A stretch of DNA of 64,000 nt, from NCBI GenBank assembly GCA_031552845.1, contig JAVBMC010000047.1:1-64000 (forward strand), in the 5' to 3' direction. Made by a program: the position numbers and the translations under genes. This document shows, in pieces, positions 33,831-42,156 of the stretch; position 1 is the first letter of the stretch; each line of letters begins with the position of its first letter. The notes under the pieces are model-generated. The model saw only the letters and a list, made by a program, of their open reading frames with translations. It was not told the origin of the DNA and searched no databases. The DNA comes from JAVBMC01 sp031552845. Lineage in GTDB: Bacteria; Verrucomicrobiota; Kiritimatiellia; RFP12; DVOR01.

Positions 33831-35480
33831 TTAGAAGCGTTGTCCGTCAGCTTTCAGACGTCCGGCCAGCTTCCCGTAATCAATATCCTGCACAGCCTTG
33901 CCTGCATCCATCGCCTGCACCGCAGCCGTGGCCGCGCTTTGTCCAAGAATCATAAATACCGGCTCCATGCGGATTGAACCGTAAGCAATATGCGAGCTGG
34001 ACATAGCGACGGGCACCAGCAGGTTCTCGCATTCAGCCTTCTTCGGAATGATTGAACCATAAGAGATCCGATAAGCGCCCTTGGTGTGCACACCGACATC
34101 GCCTTCGTTCTGCACAAAACCTTCGGGCGTAACATAGCGCTGGATGTTGTGCGAATCAAGCGTGTAGGAACCCATGCCAACCGGCTGCGGGACTTCGCGC
34201 TCGTGCAGCACATCCATCTCGGTCATCACATACACGCCGATCATGCGGCGCGCTTCACGGATATACAGCTGATGCGGCCAACCGCCGTTGTCCTTGAACT
34301 CATCCTTCGGCAATCCCCACAGGGCCATTTCCTTACGGATGAATTCCGGCATGCGCGGCTCGTTGGCGACGAAATAGTAGAGCCCCTTCTGATAATCCTC
34401 ATGCTCCTTGATGATCTCGGCGCGGCGCTCATACGAGGCCTCCGGATAATCCCAGTTACAGCCGATCATATCCGAGCTCAGCGGGCCATGGTTGTTCGTG
34501 TCGGTCTTGAGGTTGGGGATCATGTCAAACTTCTCAAAGAAGTCCGGACGTCCCGACTCATACTCACGCGCCAACAGCTCGTACTTCAACGGATCATAAT
34601 TATCAGGCTTCGGGAACGGTATGCGGTTGCGCGGATCCTTCGTCATGCACATGCGGAAGCAATAGGCCTGCACGCCGCGATCGCCCTCACCCGTCTTGCC
34701 GGGGTCTTTGCCGGAGACATACGGCAGCAGACCGCTCTTCGGATCGCCCGGCACCTTATAAGGGGAAACCTTCGACATGAAGTAGTGCTTGTGGCTCTTA
34801 TACTTTTCCAGCTGCACACCATTATGCTTTTCGCCGTAAACGGAGTTGGCTTCACGCCCGACGTGATACTTCACGCCCGCGGTCGCCATCAAATCACCCT
34901 CATACGTACAATCAATGAACATACGCCCGGTGAACGTCTTACCGCTGAGCATCGTGATAGAGGTAATCTTTGCACCCTCCTTCTTCACGCCGTTTGCACG
35001 ATCCAGCCACTGGTCGCGGAATACGCGGATCTTGGCCTCCTTGACCCAGTTGTCGAATACCGACTCAGCCACATGCGGCTCGAACAGCCATTGGGTCTTC
35101 TCTTCACGGTTACGCGCCTTGGTTTCTTGACCGGGCACGCTCTCGAAGGTCTTCTCGGTCTCCCACGTCCAAGCCTTCGGTTGGGTGTAGTAAGTATACA
35201 CGCGCTGATAGAACTCACGCGACAAACCGCCAATCGAGTCCGCCTTGCCGGAATCCGTCCAGCCCAGTCCGCCCGAGCTCAAACCGCCCAGATGCTTGTC
35301 CGGGCCGACCATAATCACGCTCTTGCCCATACGTGCCGCCTGCACGGCTGCCGTCACTGCGGCAGATGTGTTGCCGTAAATCACGACATCGGCATCATAC
35401 GAACTCGAAAATCCGCACGGACACTGACACCCCGTCAGCACCACAGCAGCGGCCAAAGTTGCTGTTATTAGTTTCTTCAT
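33831..35480 (-). CDS. FAD-dependent oxidoreductase lipoprotein (FAD_oxidored family)
   Basis: 549 aa. The lipoprotein signal peptide ends in LTGC (Cys about residue 18), so it is anchored on the outside of a membrane. Residues about 28-60 form an FAD-binding Rossmann fold (DVVIYGNTSAAVTAAVQAAR), followed by the family's HLGGLSSGGLGWTD. A C-terminal SSHIAYGSIRMEP closes the fold. The family is common in polysaccharide loci of PVC bacteria; its substrate is unknown, and a role in sugar oxidation is inferred. ATG 35480 follows GGGAGA. Last gene of the minus-strand block. Confidence 0.85.
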   Translation of the reverse strand: MKKLITATLAAAVVLTGCQCPCGFSSSYDADVVIYGNTSAAVTAAVQAARMGKSVIMVGPDKHLGGLSSGGLGWTDSGKADSIGGLSREFYQRVYTYYTQPKAWTWETEKTFESVPGQETKARNREEKTQWLFEPHVAESVFDNWVKEAKIRVFRDQWLDRANGVKKEGAKITSITMLSGKTFTGRMFIDCTYEGDLMATAGVKYHVGREANSVYGEKHNGVQLEKYKSHKHYFMSKVSPYKVPGDPKSGLLPYVSGKDPGKTGEGDRGVQAYCFRMCMTKDPRNRIPFPKPDNYDPLKYELLAREYESGRPDFFEKFDMIPNLKTDTNNHGPLSSDMIGCNWDYPEASYERRAEIIKEHEDYQKGLYYFVANEPRMPEFIRKEMALWGLPKDEFKDNGGWPHQLYIREARRMIGVYVMTEMDVLHEREVPQPVGMGSYTLDSHNIQRYVTPEGFVQNEGDVGVHTKGAYRISYGSIIPKKAECENLLVPVAMSSSHIAYGSIRMEPVFMILGQSAATAAVQAMDAGKAVQDIDYGKLAGRLKADGQRF

Positions 35481-35503
35481 GAGTATTTTGTCTCCCTTGT
35501 AGA

Positions 35504-37081
35504 TTACCACTTCTCGCCGATCGCCAACGCAAACGGCACTGCCGGCAGACCAGCCTTGTTAAACAGGTTGGCCTTATGCGGATTGGTTGCATAAGCATAA
35601 CGTACAGCGATCGGCTTCTTCACTGCTTCACACGACAGCACGACGCTCTGTCCGTCAATCACGGCATCAGCCCAATGCCACGCACCCGCCTCATCCTTCA
35701 ATGCAAAACAAGCCGGCGTTCCTGCAATCGCTTGCGGCAGTTCGACGCCCGATTTCTTAGCAACCATCAACCCATCGGCATAATCAAACACCACGCGCAC
35801 CTTGCTGCCTTCAGGCACCAGCTTCTTCACCAACGGCCCGGAGACGCACAGGTCCTTCTGTCCGTAACAATCGCGCAACGCCCAACGCGCTAACCGCTCG
35901 CCCACATCCAGCTTGTTCTTCGGATGAATATCCTTCTCTTCACCGATGTCAATCGCAACAGCCATGCCCGAGAGCGGAGTCGCACGCCACGCCAGCAACT
36001 GCTGCTGACGCACGAAAGGATAACCGTCTTCAACACCGGGCTCATCATCGGTCGGAGCACGAAAGTTCGCCAGCTGCACGAAATAGAACGGGAACTGCCA
36101 ACCGTACTTCTTGCGCCACGCGGCGACCATTGCTTCGCTCTTAGCAGCATAAGCAGGGTCGCCCGCATTGGAGCAGCCCTGATACCAAATCGCCCCGCGG
36201 ATCGCCAGCACGCTGACGGGGTCAATCATCGTGTTATACAAAGACGACGGACTCTGCTGATTCCACAAAGGCGATGGAGCTTTGGCATCCTTCTCAACCA
36301 AACCGGCATCGCGCTTGGCGGCAAAATCATTCGCGATGCGGATGCTCTGCGCATTCCGTCCATGACGCGCTGCCCAAGCCGCACGTTCACCATCAAACTT
36401 GCCCTTCTCAAACGCCTCAATCGGCATCCAAGGTTCAATCCTCGTGCCACCCCAGTTGCACTCAATCAAGCCAATCGGCACGCCCGACTCTTGCAGAATC
36501 TTGCGCCCGAAGTAAAACCCGGTCGCACCCCAACGCAGGACTTCCTTCGGTGTCGCAGCGCACCAGCCCTCGCGGATTTGCACGCGGTCAAACGGCACGA
36601 TATCGGTGTCATAAGCGGTCTTGAACTTAATCCGGCGCAGCAACGGCATCTCGGCCGCATCAATCGCCGCCTGATTGTAGGGTGCTGACTTAAATGCGGT
36701 CATCTGCCATTCCATGTTGGACTGCCCGCTGCACAGCCACACATCGCCCACCACGATATTCGTCAGCGCCAACGTCTGCCCGTTGCTCTTGAAGGTCAAC
36801 GTCTGCGGATCCTTCTCTGCCGCTGTGGCGGGCAACTCCAAACGGAACTTGCCGTCAGCATCGGCCTTAGCCTTGGCATGCGCCGTCATGAACGCAGCGC
36901 TCACCTCGGCATTCGCATCGGCATAACCGACAATCACAATCGGCTGCTCCCGCTGGAACACCATGTTGTCGGTGTAAAACGGCGCAGGGGCCAAAACAGC
37001 TTGCGCCGAGACCGGCACCAGCGCCGCCGCCAGCGACGCAAACAAGCCAAAACATAGAGATGGAGACTTCTTCAAGCGCAT
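35504..37081 (-). CDS. Sialate O-acetylesterase-like SGNH esterase
   Basis: 525 aa. Signal peptide (FGLFASLAAALVPVSAQA), so periplasmic or secreted. An N-terminal beta-sandwich (residues 30-105) precedes the SGNH esterase domain with the nucleophile in VWLCSGQSNMEW and the later IWYQGCSNAGD. Such enzymes remove O-acetyl groups from sialic acids or other sugars. The acid-base His is probably in KDIHPKNKLDVG. Three ATG codons follow each other; the third (37081) has the best spacing from AGGA. Confidence 0.85.
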   Translation of the reverse strand: MRLKKSPSLCFGLFASLAAALVPVSAQAVLAPAPFYTDNMVFQREQPIVIVGYADANAEVSAAFMTAHAKAKADADGKFRLELPATAAEKDPQTLTFKSNGQTLALTNIVVGDVWLCSGQSNMEWQMTAFKSAPYNQAAIDAAEMPLLRRIKFKTAYDTDIVPFDRVQIREGWCAATPKEVLRWGATGFYFGRKILQESGVPIGLIECNWGGTRIEPWMPIEAFEKGKFDGERAAWAARHGRNAQSIRIANDFAAKRDAGLVEKDAKAPSPLWNQQSPSSLYNTMIDPVSVLAIRGAIWYQGCSNAGDPAYAAKSEAMVAAWRKKYGWQFPFYFVQLANFRAPTDDEPGVEDGYPFVRQQQLLAWRATPLSGMAVAIDIGEEKDIHPKNKLDVGERLARWALRDCYGQKDLCVSGPLVKKLVPEGSKVRVVFDYADGLMVAKKSGVELPQAIAGTPACFALKDEAGAWHWADAVIDGQSVVLSCEAVKKPIAVRYAYATNPHKANLFNKAGLPAVPFALAIGEKW

Positions 37082-37094
37082 CATCATTATCCTG

Positions 37095-38315
37095 TTAGTG
37101 TTGTTGTTTCTTCAGCTGCTCAGCGGCAGCACCGAGAATCCTCAGATAGCGGTCGGACGACACGCCCTCGATATCATAAAACGGCGACTCTGTCGAAGTG
37201 GGCGGCTTCGGCGAACACTTGAACAGCGCTGTCCCCTCATCCATTTCATCAAACATTGCGGCATAGGCCATTGTGCAGCCGTTCTTCATATGCCCCTTCA
37301 ACTGCTCAACCAGCAGCTGCCCGCCCCTACGCGGAATATCATTCAACGGGGCCTCTTTACCCCGCCCCTTCATCAAATTGTGCCAGCTGAACCCCGGATA
37401 CACCACAGGCAGCAACTCCTTCTGACGCTCACGGCACCAAGCCAAATCCGCCGCCGCAACCACCTGCGTATAATTCTCCATATCCTTCGCATTGCGCAAT
37501 CGCCCGACCGTCCACGGACACACAATATCCGCCGCCTCAATCGCCGCCCGCACAGTCGGATCCTTCAAACAATCGTTCTTCTCCTCACGCCAATACGTCG
37601 GCACGCCGACAACTACGCAATGCCCGCCATACTTTTTGTCTTCCTTAAAGAACTTCACCAGCTCCAAACACTCTGCAGGCGTGTAACTGCGCCCATCATT
37701 AAACCCAATCCCCCACAGCACCACCACGGCCTTACCGCCATGCAGCTGATACATCTTATCCTTCAGCACGCGCTCTTTGTTGACGAGGTTCTTCCAATCA
37801 TCCTTTACCAGCCGCACCAATTCATTCGACCCCACACCGGAAAAGTCATACATCACGCACCACGTACGCTCATGCGCTTCCGCTCCTGCCCGCACGTTAC
37901 TCATCACCTGCTGCAGCGACTTCCGTACCTTCGCATCCTTCGTCTCGCATACAAACCGTTGCAAGCACGCCCCATCGATCCCGCAATCCGCCATCCACTT
38001 AAAATGCCGCTTCACCGTCTTCGGGTTCATCGACGAAAACACCTGCGCCACCGACCCATCCGGATTACGGAACGGCGTATCCACCCGCTCATCGGCATCC
38101 AGCTCCCTCACATCCGGCCAAACATCAATCCCCGCAAACCCCGGCTCAAACTTCCCCTGCACCCCATAATGCGCCCAGTCCATATCCGCGCCATCATCCG
38201 GCGTGCGGAACCATCCCTGATACCCGCACAACACCTTGCCCGTCAGCGTCGAAGCATCGGCGCCGAACAAAAACAACGGCAAACAAACTGCCGTTAAAAA
38301 CAACCGCATACTCAT
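37095..38315 (-). CDS. GH71/GH99-like glycoside hydrolase, secreted
   Basis: 406 aa. Signal peptide in residues 1-22. The mature protein begins LTGKVLCGYQGWFRTPDDG, the typical start of GH99-like (endo-alpha-mannosidase-like) proteins, and contains MADCGIDGACLQRF, WCVMYDFSGVG and VVLWGIGFNDGRSY on barrel strands. PGFSWHNL and YAAMFDEMDEGTALFK match the later barrel positions. It probably cuts an alpha-mannan or mucin-type glycan; the exact substrate is open. ATGA overlap with holA upstream. Confidence 0.82.
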   Translation of the reverse strand: MSMRLFLTAVCLPLFLFGADASTLTGKVLCGYQGWFRTPDDGADMDWAHYGVQGKFEPGFAGIDVWPDVRELDADERVDTPFRNPDGSVAQVFSSMNPKTVKRHFKWMADCGIDGACLQRFVCETKDAKVRKSLQQVMSNVRAGAEAHERTWCVMYDFSGVGSNELVRLVKDDWKNLVNKERVLKDKMYQLHGGKAVVVLWGIGFNDGRSYTPAECLELVKFFKEDKKYGGHCVVVGVPTYWREEKNDCLKDPTVRAAIEAADIVCPWTVGRLRNAKDMENYTQVVAAADLAWCRERQKELLPVVYPGFSWHNLMKGRGKEAPLNDIPRRGGQLLVEQLKGHMKNGCTMAYAAMFDEMDEGTALFKCSPKPPTSTESPFYDIEGVSSDRYLRILGAAAEQLKKQQH

Positions 38316-39397
38316 TTAGCCCTCGTCGTAATCCGCAGCAAGTGCATTTGAATAATATCCTGTTCATCCCCGCCGCCCGTGCTGACCAAACGCTCGCGCA
38401 TCTCCATCGCATAAAACCGCGCCCACGCCAACTCCGCCCCCGTAAAGTTCTTCACCTGTTGCAACAGCTTGCGCAGCTTCCACTCCTGCCCGCCGCGCAG
38501 ACCGCAAATCGCCAGCGACGTCTGCACATCCGAATCCGCCGTCTGCCACATCCCGCCCGGCGTGATCCACTTCTTCGTCAACGCCTCATTCAACAGCAGC
38601 AGATCCTGAATACGGTTAATCACCATCGTCGCCACTGGAATGCCAATATTCTTCTGCCCGCTCAATCCCTCCAGCACCTGCAACAACTTTTGCGGCGCGC
38701 GCTCGGCCACCGCATCCGCCACATCCCACAGCTCCGACTCCCCCGCCACCGACGTAATCGCCTCGACATCCTTCAACGCTACCGAATCATTCGGCGCACA
38801 ATAACTCCGCAGCTTCTCCAGCTCGCTCATAATCGTGCGCGTGTCAAACCCCACCTTGCCCAAAAACGCCGTCTGCACCGATCCCGTCATCTTCAGGCCA
38901 ACCCCCTTCAAAAACTCCGGCAGCCGCTCACGCACCGCGCGTTCCTTTTCATACGGCTTCTGCCCCAGGCTAAAATCCTCCGTCTCGCCCGCCGCGGCAC
39001 ACGCCTTAAAAAAGACCGACCCCTTCAACACCTTCGGCGCAGTCACCACCAGCGTATACTCCTCCGGAATCCCCCCATCCTTAATCAACGCCGTCAACTG
39101 CTGCAACCTCGTCTTCGTACGCTCCGACTCCGCCACACGCGCCACCGCCCCCCCTGTCACAAACGTCGCATCCCGCAGCCAGACCACCTTCTTGCCGCCA
39201 AACAAACCCGCAGTCTGCAACGTCTCACAGCACGCATTGATTGCCGCAACCGCCTCATCAATCACCGCCGCACGCCCGTCGATCACCTCCAGCCCATACT
39301 CCCGCTCCTCCGGCGTCAGCAACTCCGCCAGCAGCCTCTTCGCCGCCTCGGTCACCAGATAATCATCCTCGCCATGATACAAAAACACATTCTTCAT
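38312..39397 (-). CDS. holA: DNA polymerase III subunit delta
   Basis: 361 aa, close to the normal 340. HolA is the clamp-loader subunit that opens the sliding clamp. The first residues VFLYHGEDDYLVTEAAKRLL are typical, as is KVVWLRDATFV and the C-terminal helical collar region (SELEKLRSYCAPNDSVALKD). Divergent, as HolA usually is. It overlaps pepP by 4 nt and the GH99-like gene by 4 nt, a housekeeping pair inside a glycan block. Confidence 0.85.
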   Translation of the reverse strand: MKNVFLYHGEDDYLVTEAAKRLLAELLTPEEREYGLEVIDGRAAVIDEAVAAINACCETLQTAGLFGGKKVVWLRDATFVTGGAVARVAESERTKTRLQQLTALIKDGGIPEEYTLVVTAPKVLKGSVFFKACAAAGETEDFSLGQKPYEKERAVRERLPEFLKGVGLKMTGSVQTAFLGKVGFDTRTIMSELEKLRSYCAPNDSVALKDVEAITSVAGESELWDVADAVAERAPQKLLQVLEGLSGQKNIGIPVATMVINRIQDLLLLNEALTKKWITPGGMWQTADSDVQTSLAICGLRGGQEWKLRKLLQQVKNFTGAELAWARFYAMEMRERLVSTGGGDEQDIIQMHLLRITTRAK

Positions 39398-40521
39398 AAC
39401 ACCGTCAATTCCTTCGGCGACTGCGACAACACCTCGCACCCATCCTCCGTCACCACCACCAAATCCTCAATCCGCACGCCGCACACCCCCGGCAAATACA
39501 CCCCCGGCTCCACCGTCACCACCATCCCCGGCTCCAACACTCCGGAAGACGCCCCACCCAACACCGGTGCCTCATGAATCACCAACCCCACCCCATGCCC
39601 CAAACTATGGCCAAACTTATCCCCATACCCCGCCGCCTCAATAATCCGCCGCGCCGTCCGATCCACCGCCGCACACGCCACCCCCGGCCGCACGCGCTTC
39701 AACGCCGCCCTCTGCGCCTTCAACACCACATCATACACCCTGCGGAACCTATCCGACGGCTTCCCATACACCACACACCGCGTCATATCCGAACAATAAT
39801 CATCCACCTTCGCACCCATATCCACCAACAGGCATCCCTTACCCCGCGCCCGCGACCCATCCGAGACATGATGACACTCCGCCGCATTCGCCCCCCAAGC
39901 CGCAATCGTCGCAAAAGCCTCATCCCCGCCCCGCGCCAACATCCCCATCCGCACCCGCTGCGCAATCTCCCGCTCCGAAAGCTCCAGACACCCCGCCTCC
40001 ACCACCTCCGCGAAAACCGCATCCGTCACCGCCGCCGCCCGTCGAATCCGCTCCAACTCATACGCCGACTTCACACACCGCGCCGCCGCCATACAATACG
40101 ACACATCCCTCAACCGTTCACGCCCCACCGCATCACACACCAAAACAAACCGTGACGCCACCATCTCCCCTTCAAACCCCACGCACCTCGCCCGCCGCAA
40201 CAACAACTCCACCTGCCGCCGACGCCCCTCCGCCGACAACTCCAACAACTCCAAATCCACCCACGCCGGCAACACCCGCTCCGCCGCCGCCACATAACGA
40301 AAGTCAGTTAATAAAACCACCCGCCCCCGCTGCGGCACAACCAACACCCCATTGTCAGTCCGCACCCCCGACAAATAAAACACCGACGGCTCCAACGACA
40401 AATACGCCACATCCACCGCCGCTTTACGCAATTCCTCCCGAAACCGCGCCAACCGCCGCCTCAACTCCCCCGCAGGCACCCCGTTAACACCCGCGACAGA
40501 CTCTCTTTTATTCCCCTTCAT
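39394..40521 (-). CDS. Xaa-Pro aminopeptidase family M24 protein
   Basis: 375 aa. An N-terminal creatinase-like domain (residues 25-145) is followed by a pita-bread metallopeptidase domain. Metal ligands are visible: LVDMGAKVDDYCSDMTRC, FGHSLGHGVGLVIHE, VTVEPGVYLPG and GVRIEDLVVVT. It would remove N-terminal residues next to proline from peptides. ATG 40521 is chosen because the promoter's -10 box lies 12 nt upstream, so the longer frame to 40578 is not transcribed from it. Confidence 0.9.
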   Translation of the reverse strand: MKGNKRESVAGVNGVPAGELRRRLARFREELRKAAVDVAYLSLEPSVFYLSGVRTDNGVLVVPQRGRVVLLTDFRYVAAAERVLPAWVDLELLELSAEGRRRQVELLLRRARCVGFEGEMVASRFVLVCDAVGRERLRDVSYCMAAARCVKSAYELERIRRAAAVTDAVFAEVVEAGCLELSEREIAQRVRMGMLARGGDEAFATIAAWGANAAECHHVSDGSRARGKGCLLVDMGAKVDDYCSDMTRCVVYGKPSDRFRRVYDVVLKAQRAALKRVRPGVACAAVDRTARRIIEAAGYGDKFGHSLGHGVGLVIHEAPVLGGASSGVLEPGMVVTVEPGVYLPGVCGVRIEDLVVVTEDGCEVLSQSPKELTVL

Positions 40522-40533
40522 AACAGTCACCCC

Positions 40534-40563
40534 ATTATACCCTGTACCCCCACACAAAAGCAA
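40534..40563 (-). promoter_or_regulatory. Promoter of pepP-holA
   Basis: On the minus strand: TTGCTT (40558-40563), 18 nt, TATAAT (40534-40539), then 12 nt to ATG 40521. The leader is only about 5 nt, so the GGGGTG before the ATG is partly outside the transcript. Confidence 0.6.
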
Positions 40564-40664
40564 GCCAAGGATAACCACCCCACCTATTACTTCTCCCTAC
40601 ACAGTATGACAGATTTGTCAAAACCGCTCCTCGCATTATTCCAGTTATACTTTCGTAATTCCAT

Positions 40665-40693
40665 ATAAAAAGCCCTGCGGGTTTCCACAGGGC
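40665..40693 (-). terminator. Terminator of the GH109-like gene
   Basis: On the minus strand AGCCCTG/CAGGGCT with extra inner pairs is followed by TTTTTAT. It lies about 65 nt past the stop at 40760. Confidence 0.8.
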
Positions 40694-40759
40694 TCAGGGT
40701 TAACATGAAAATAATGATCTAGCGCGTTACTTTTCCAGCAATAAACACAAGTACAAATT

Positions 40760-42130
40760 TTATACCTTATCCACTATTCCCAACGGTGGTGCGCTCATCC
40801 AGCCGCCACGGGTGAAATCGGGCACATCGACCGCGGCGCTTTTGTTGGCCACCGATTGAGCCGTCAGCGGAATAAGCGAGCTCCACAACGCTCCGTCGTA
40901 CACATCCATATCGAGTGGCAGTCCTTTGCGCAGGCAATAGAACAGCCGGCTTTCCATCAGCGCGTCCATTCCGCCATGTCCGCCGCCGGCCCGTGCTGCG
41001 GCTGCCTCTTCCCGCCAGAGCGGATGGGTAAACTTTTTCTTTAACTCTTCTAACGCTTCCGGCTTCATCCAATCATGAAACTCCGGAGCCAATGCCACCC
41101 GCAGCGGATAATCCACTAACGTCCCCTTGGTTCCTTGAATCAAGTTGATCCGGCTATAGGGTCTTGGCGTATGTGAATCATGCTGTACCATGATTGTCCG
41201 TCCACGGTGCGTCCGAATCAATGTGGTATTCATATCCCCTTCCCGATACTCGGGTTTCAGATACGGAAACTCAGCCGAGAGCTCCTTTGCCCTTTGATTT
41301 AACCGCAAAGCCGCACTGCTCATCGAGACCAAATACGACATCTTGTCCCCCCGGTTCACATTCATGAACTGGCAGATCGGTCCCAATCCATGCGTCGGAT
41401 AAGGATTGCCGTCATAATGTTTCGCGAACTCCCCCCGCCATTGTTGATAATAAGTGTCCGGCCTGAGCATTGAATCGCACGTCTCGTGGATATACGCGCA
41501 CTCGCCATGCACCAAATCGCCCAGCATTCCCTGGCGGCACAGATTGAGCGCCAGCATCTCAACTTCACCATAGCAGCAGTTCTCCAGCATCATGCAATGC
41601 CGGCGCGTCTGTTCGGCCGTCTCCACCAATTCCCAACACTCGTCCATGGTCACCGCTGCCGGGACTTCGACCGCGACGTGCTTGCCGCACTTCATCGCAT
41701 AAACCGCCATTGGCGTGTGCAGCACCCATGGCGTACAAATATACACCACATCCACATCGTCCGATTCACACAGCCGCTTCCAGGCATCCTCCGTTCCGCT
41801 GAACATCTTCGGTGCCGGCATCCGCCCTTTTCCTTTTACTACAGCGTCCCGCGCCCGCTCGCAATGTCCCGTCCGGATATCACACAGTGCCGTAATCACA
41901 ATGTCCGAACGCCCAGCCATCCGTTCTGCCGCACCGCCGCCCCGGTGGCCCAGTCCAATCATTCCCACGCGTGGCCGTTCAATCGGCAGCACAGAAAACC
42001 CCATCATGGATTCCCGGCCGGACGCGCCGAGCGAGGCACACCCCGGAGGCAACAATATGCTCCCTCCCGCGACTGCCGACAGTTTGAAAAAATCACGGCG
42101 GTTAAGTCCGTTCTGTGTTCTGTTATTCAT
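40760..42130 (-). CDS. Gfo/Idh/MocA oxidoreductase, GH109 (alpha-N-acetylgalactosaminidase) type, Tat-exported
   Basis: 456 aa. The N-terminus has a Tat signal (LNRRDFFKLSAVAGG) ending in a possible lipobox (PPGCAS). An NAD-binding fold follows (VGMIGLGHRGGGAAERM), then the GH109 hallmarks VAVEVPAAVTMDECWELVE and GDLVHGECAYIHE, and NPYPTHGLGPICQFMN. GH109 enzymes remove terminal alpha-GalNAc by an NAD-dependent mechanism, as in mucin. ATG 42130 is chosen because AAGGAGG lies 6 nt before it and the Tat motif follows. Confidence 0.9.
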   Translation of the reverse strand: MNNRTQNGLNRRDFFKLSAVAGGSILLPPGCASLGASGRESMMGFSVLPIERPRVGMIGLGHRGGGAAERMAGRSDIVITALCDIRTGHCERARDAVVKGKGRMPAPKMFSGTEDAWKRLCESDDVDVVYICTPWVLHTPMAVYAMKCGKHVAVEVPAAVTMDECWELVETAEQTRRHCMMLENCCYGEVEMLALNLCRQGMLGDLVHGECAYIHETCDSMLRPDTYYQQWRGEFAKHYDGNPYPTHGLGPICQFMNVNRGDKMSYLVSMSSAALRLNQRAKELSAEFPYLKPEYREGDMNTTLIRTHRGRTIMVQHDSHTPRPYSRINLIQGTKGTLVDYPLRVALAPEFHDWMKPEALEELKKKFTHPLWREEAAAARAGGGHGGMDALMESRLFYCLRKGLPLDMDVYDGALWSSLIPLTAQSVANKSAAVDVPDFTRGGWMSAPPLGIVDKV

Positions 42131-42156
42131 AAGCTCCTCCTTGGTTTGTTGTGTGT

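Noticed and set aside
34086..35471. Long plus-strand open frame opposite the FAD oxidoreductase
   Set aside because: It is a shadow of the minus-strand gene, rich in His/Arg/Leu, with no domain and no ribosome-binding site. The same holds for long antisense frames at 7675-9159, 25972-27003, 37098-38297, 38342-39577 and 4960-5733.
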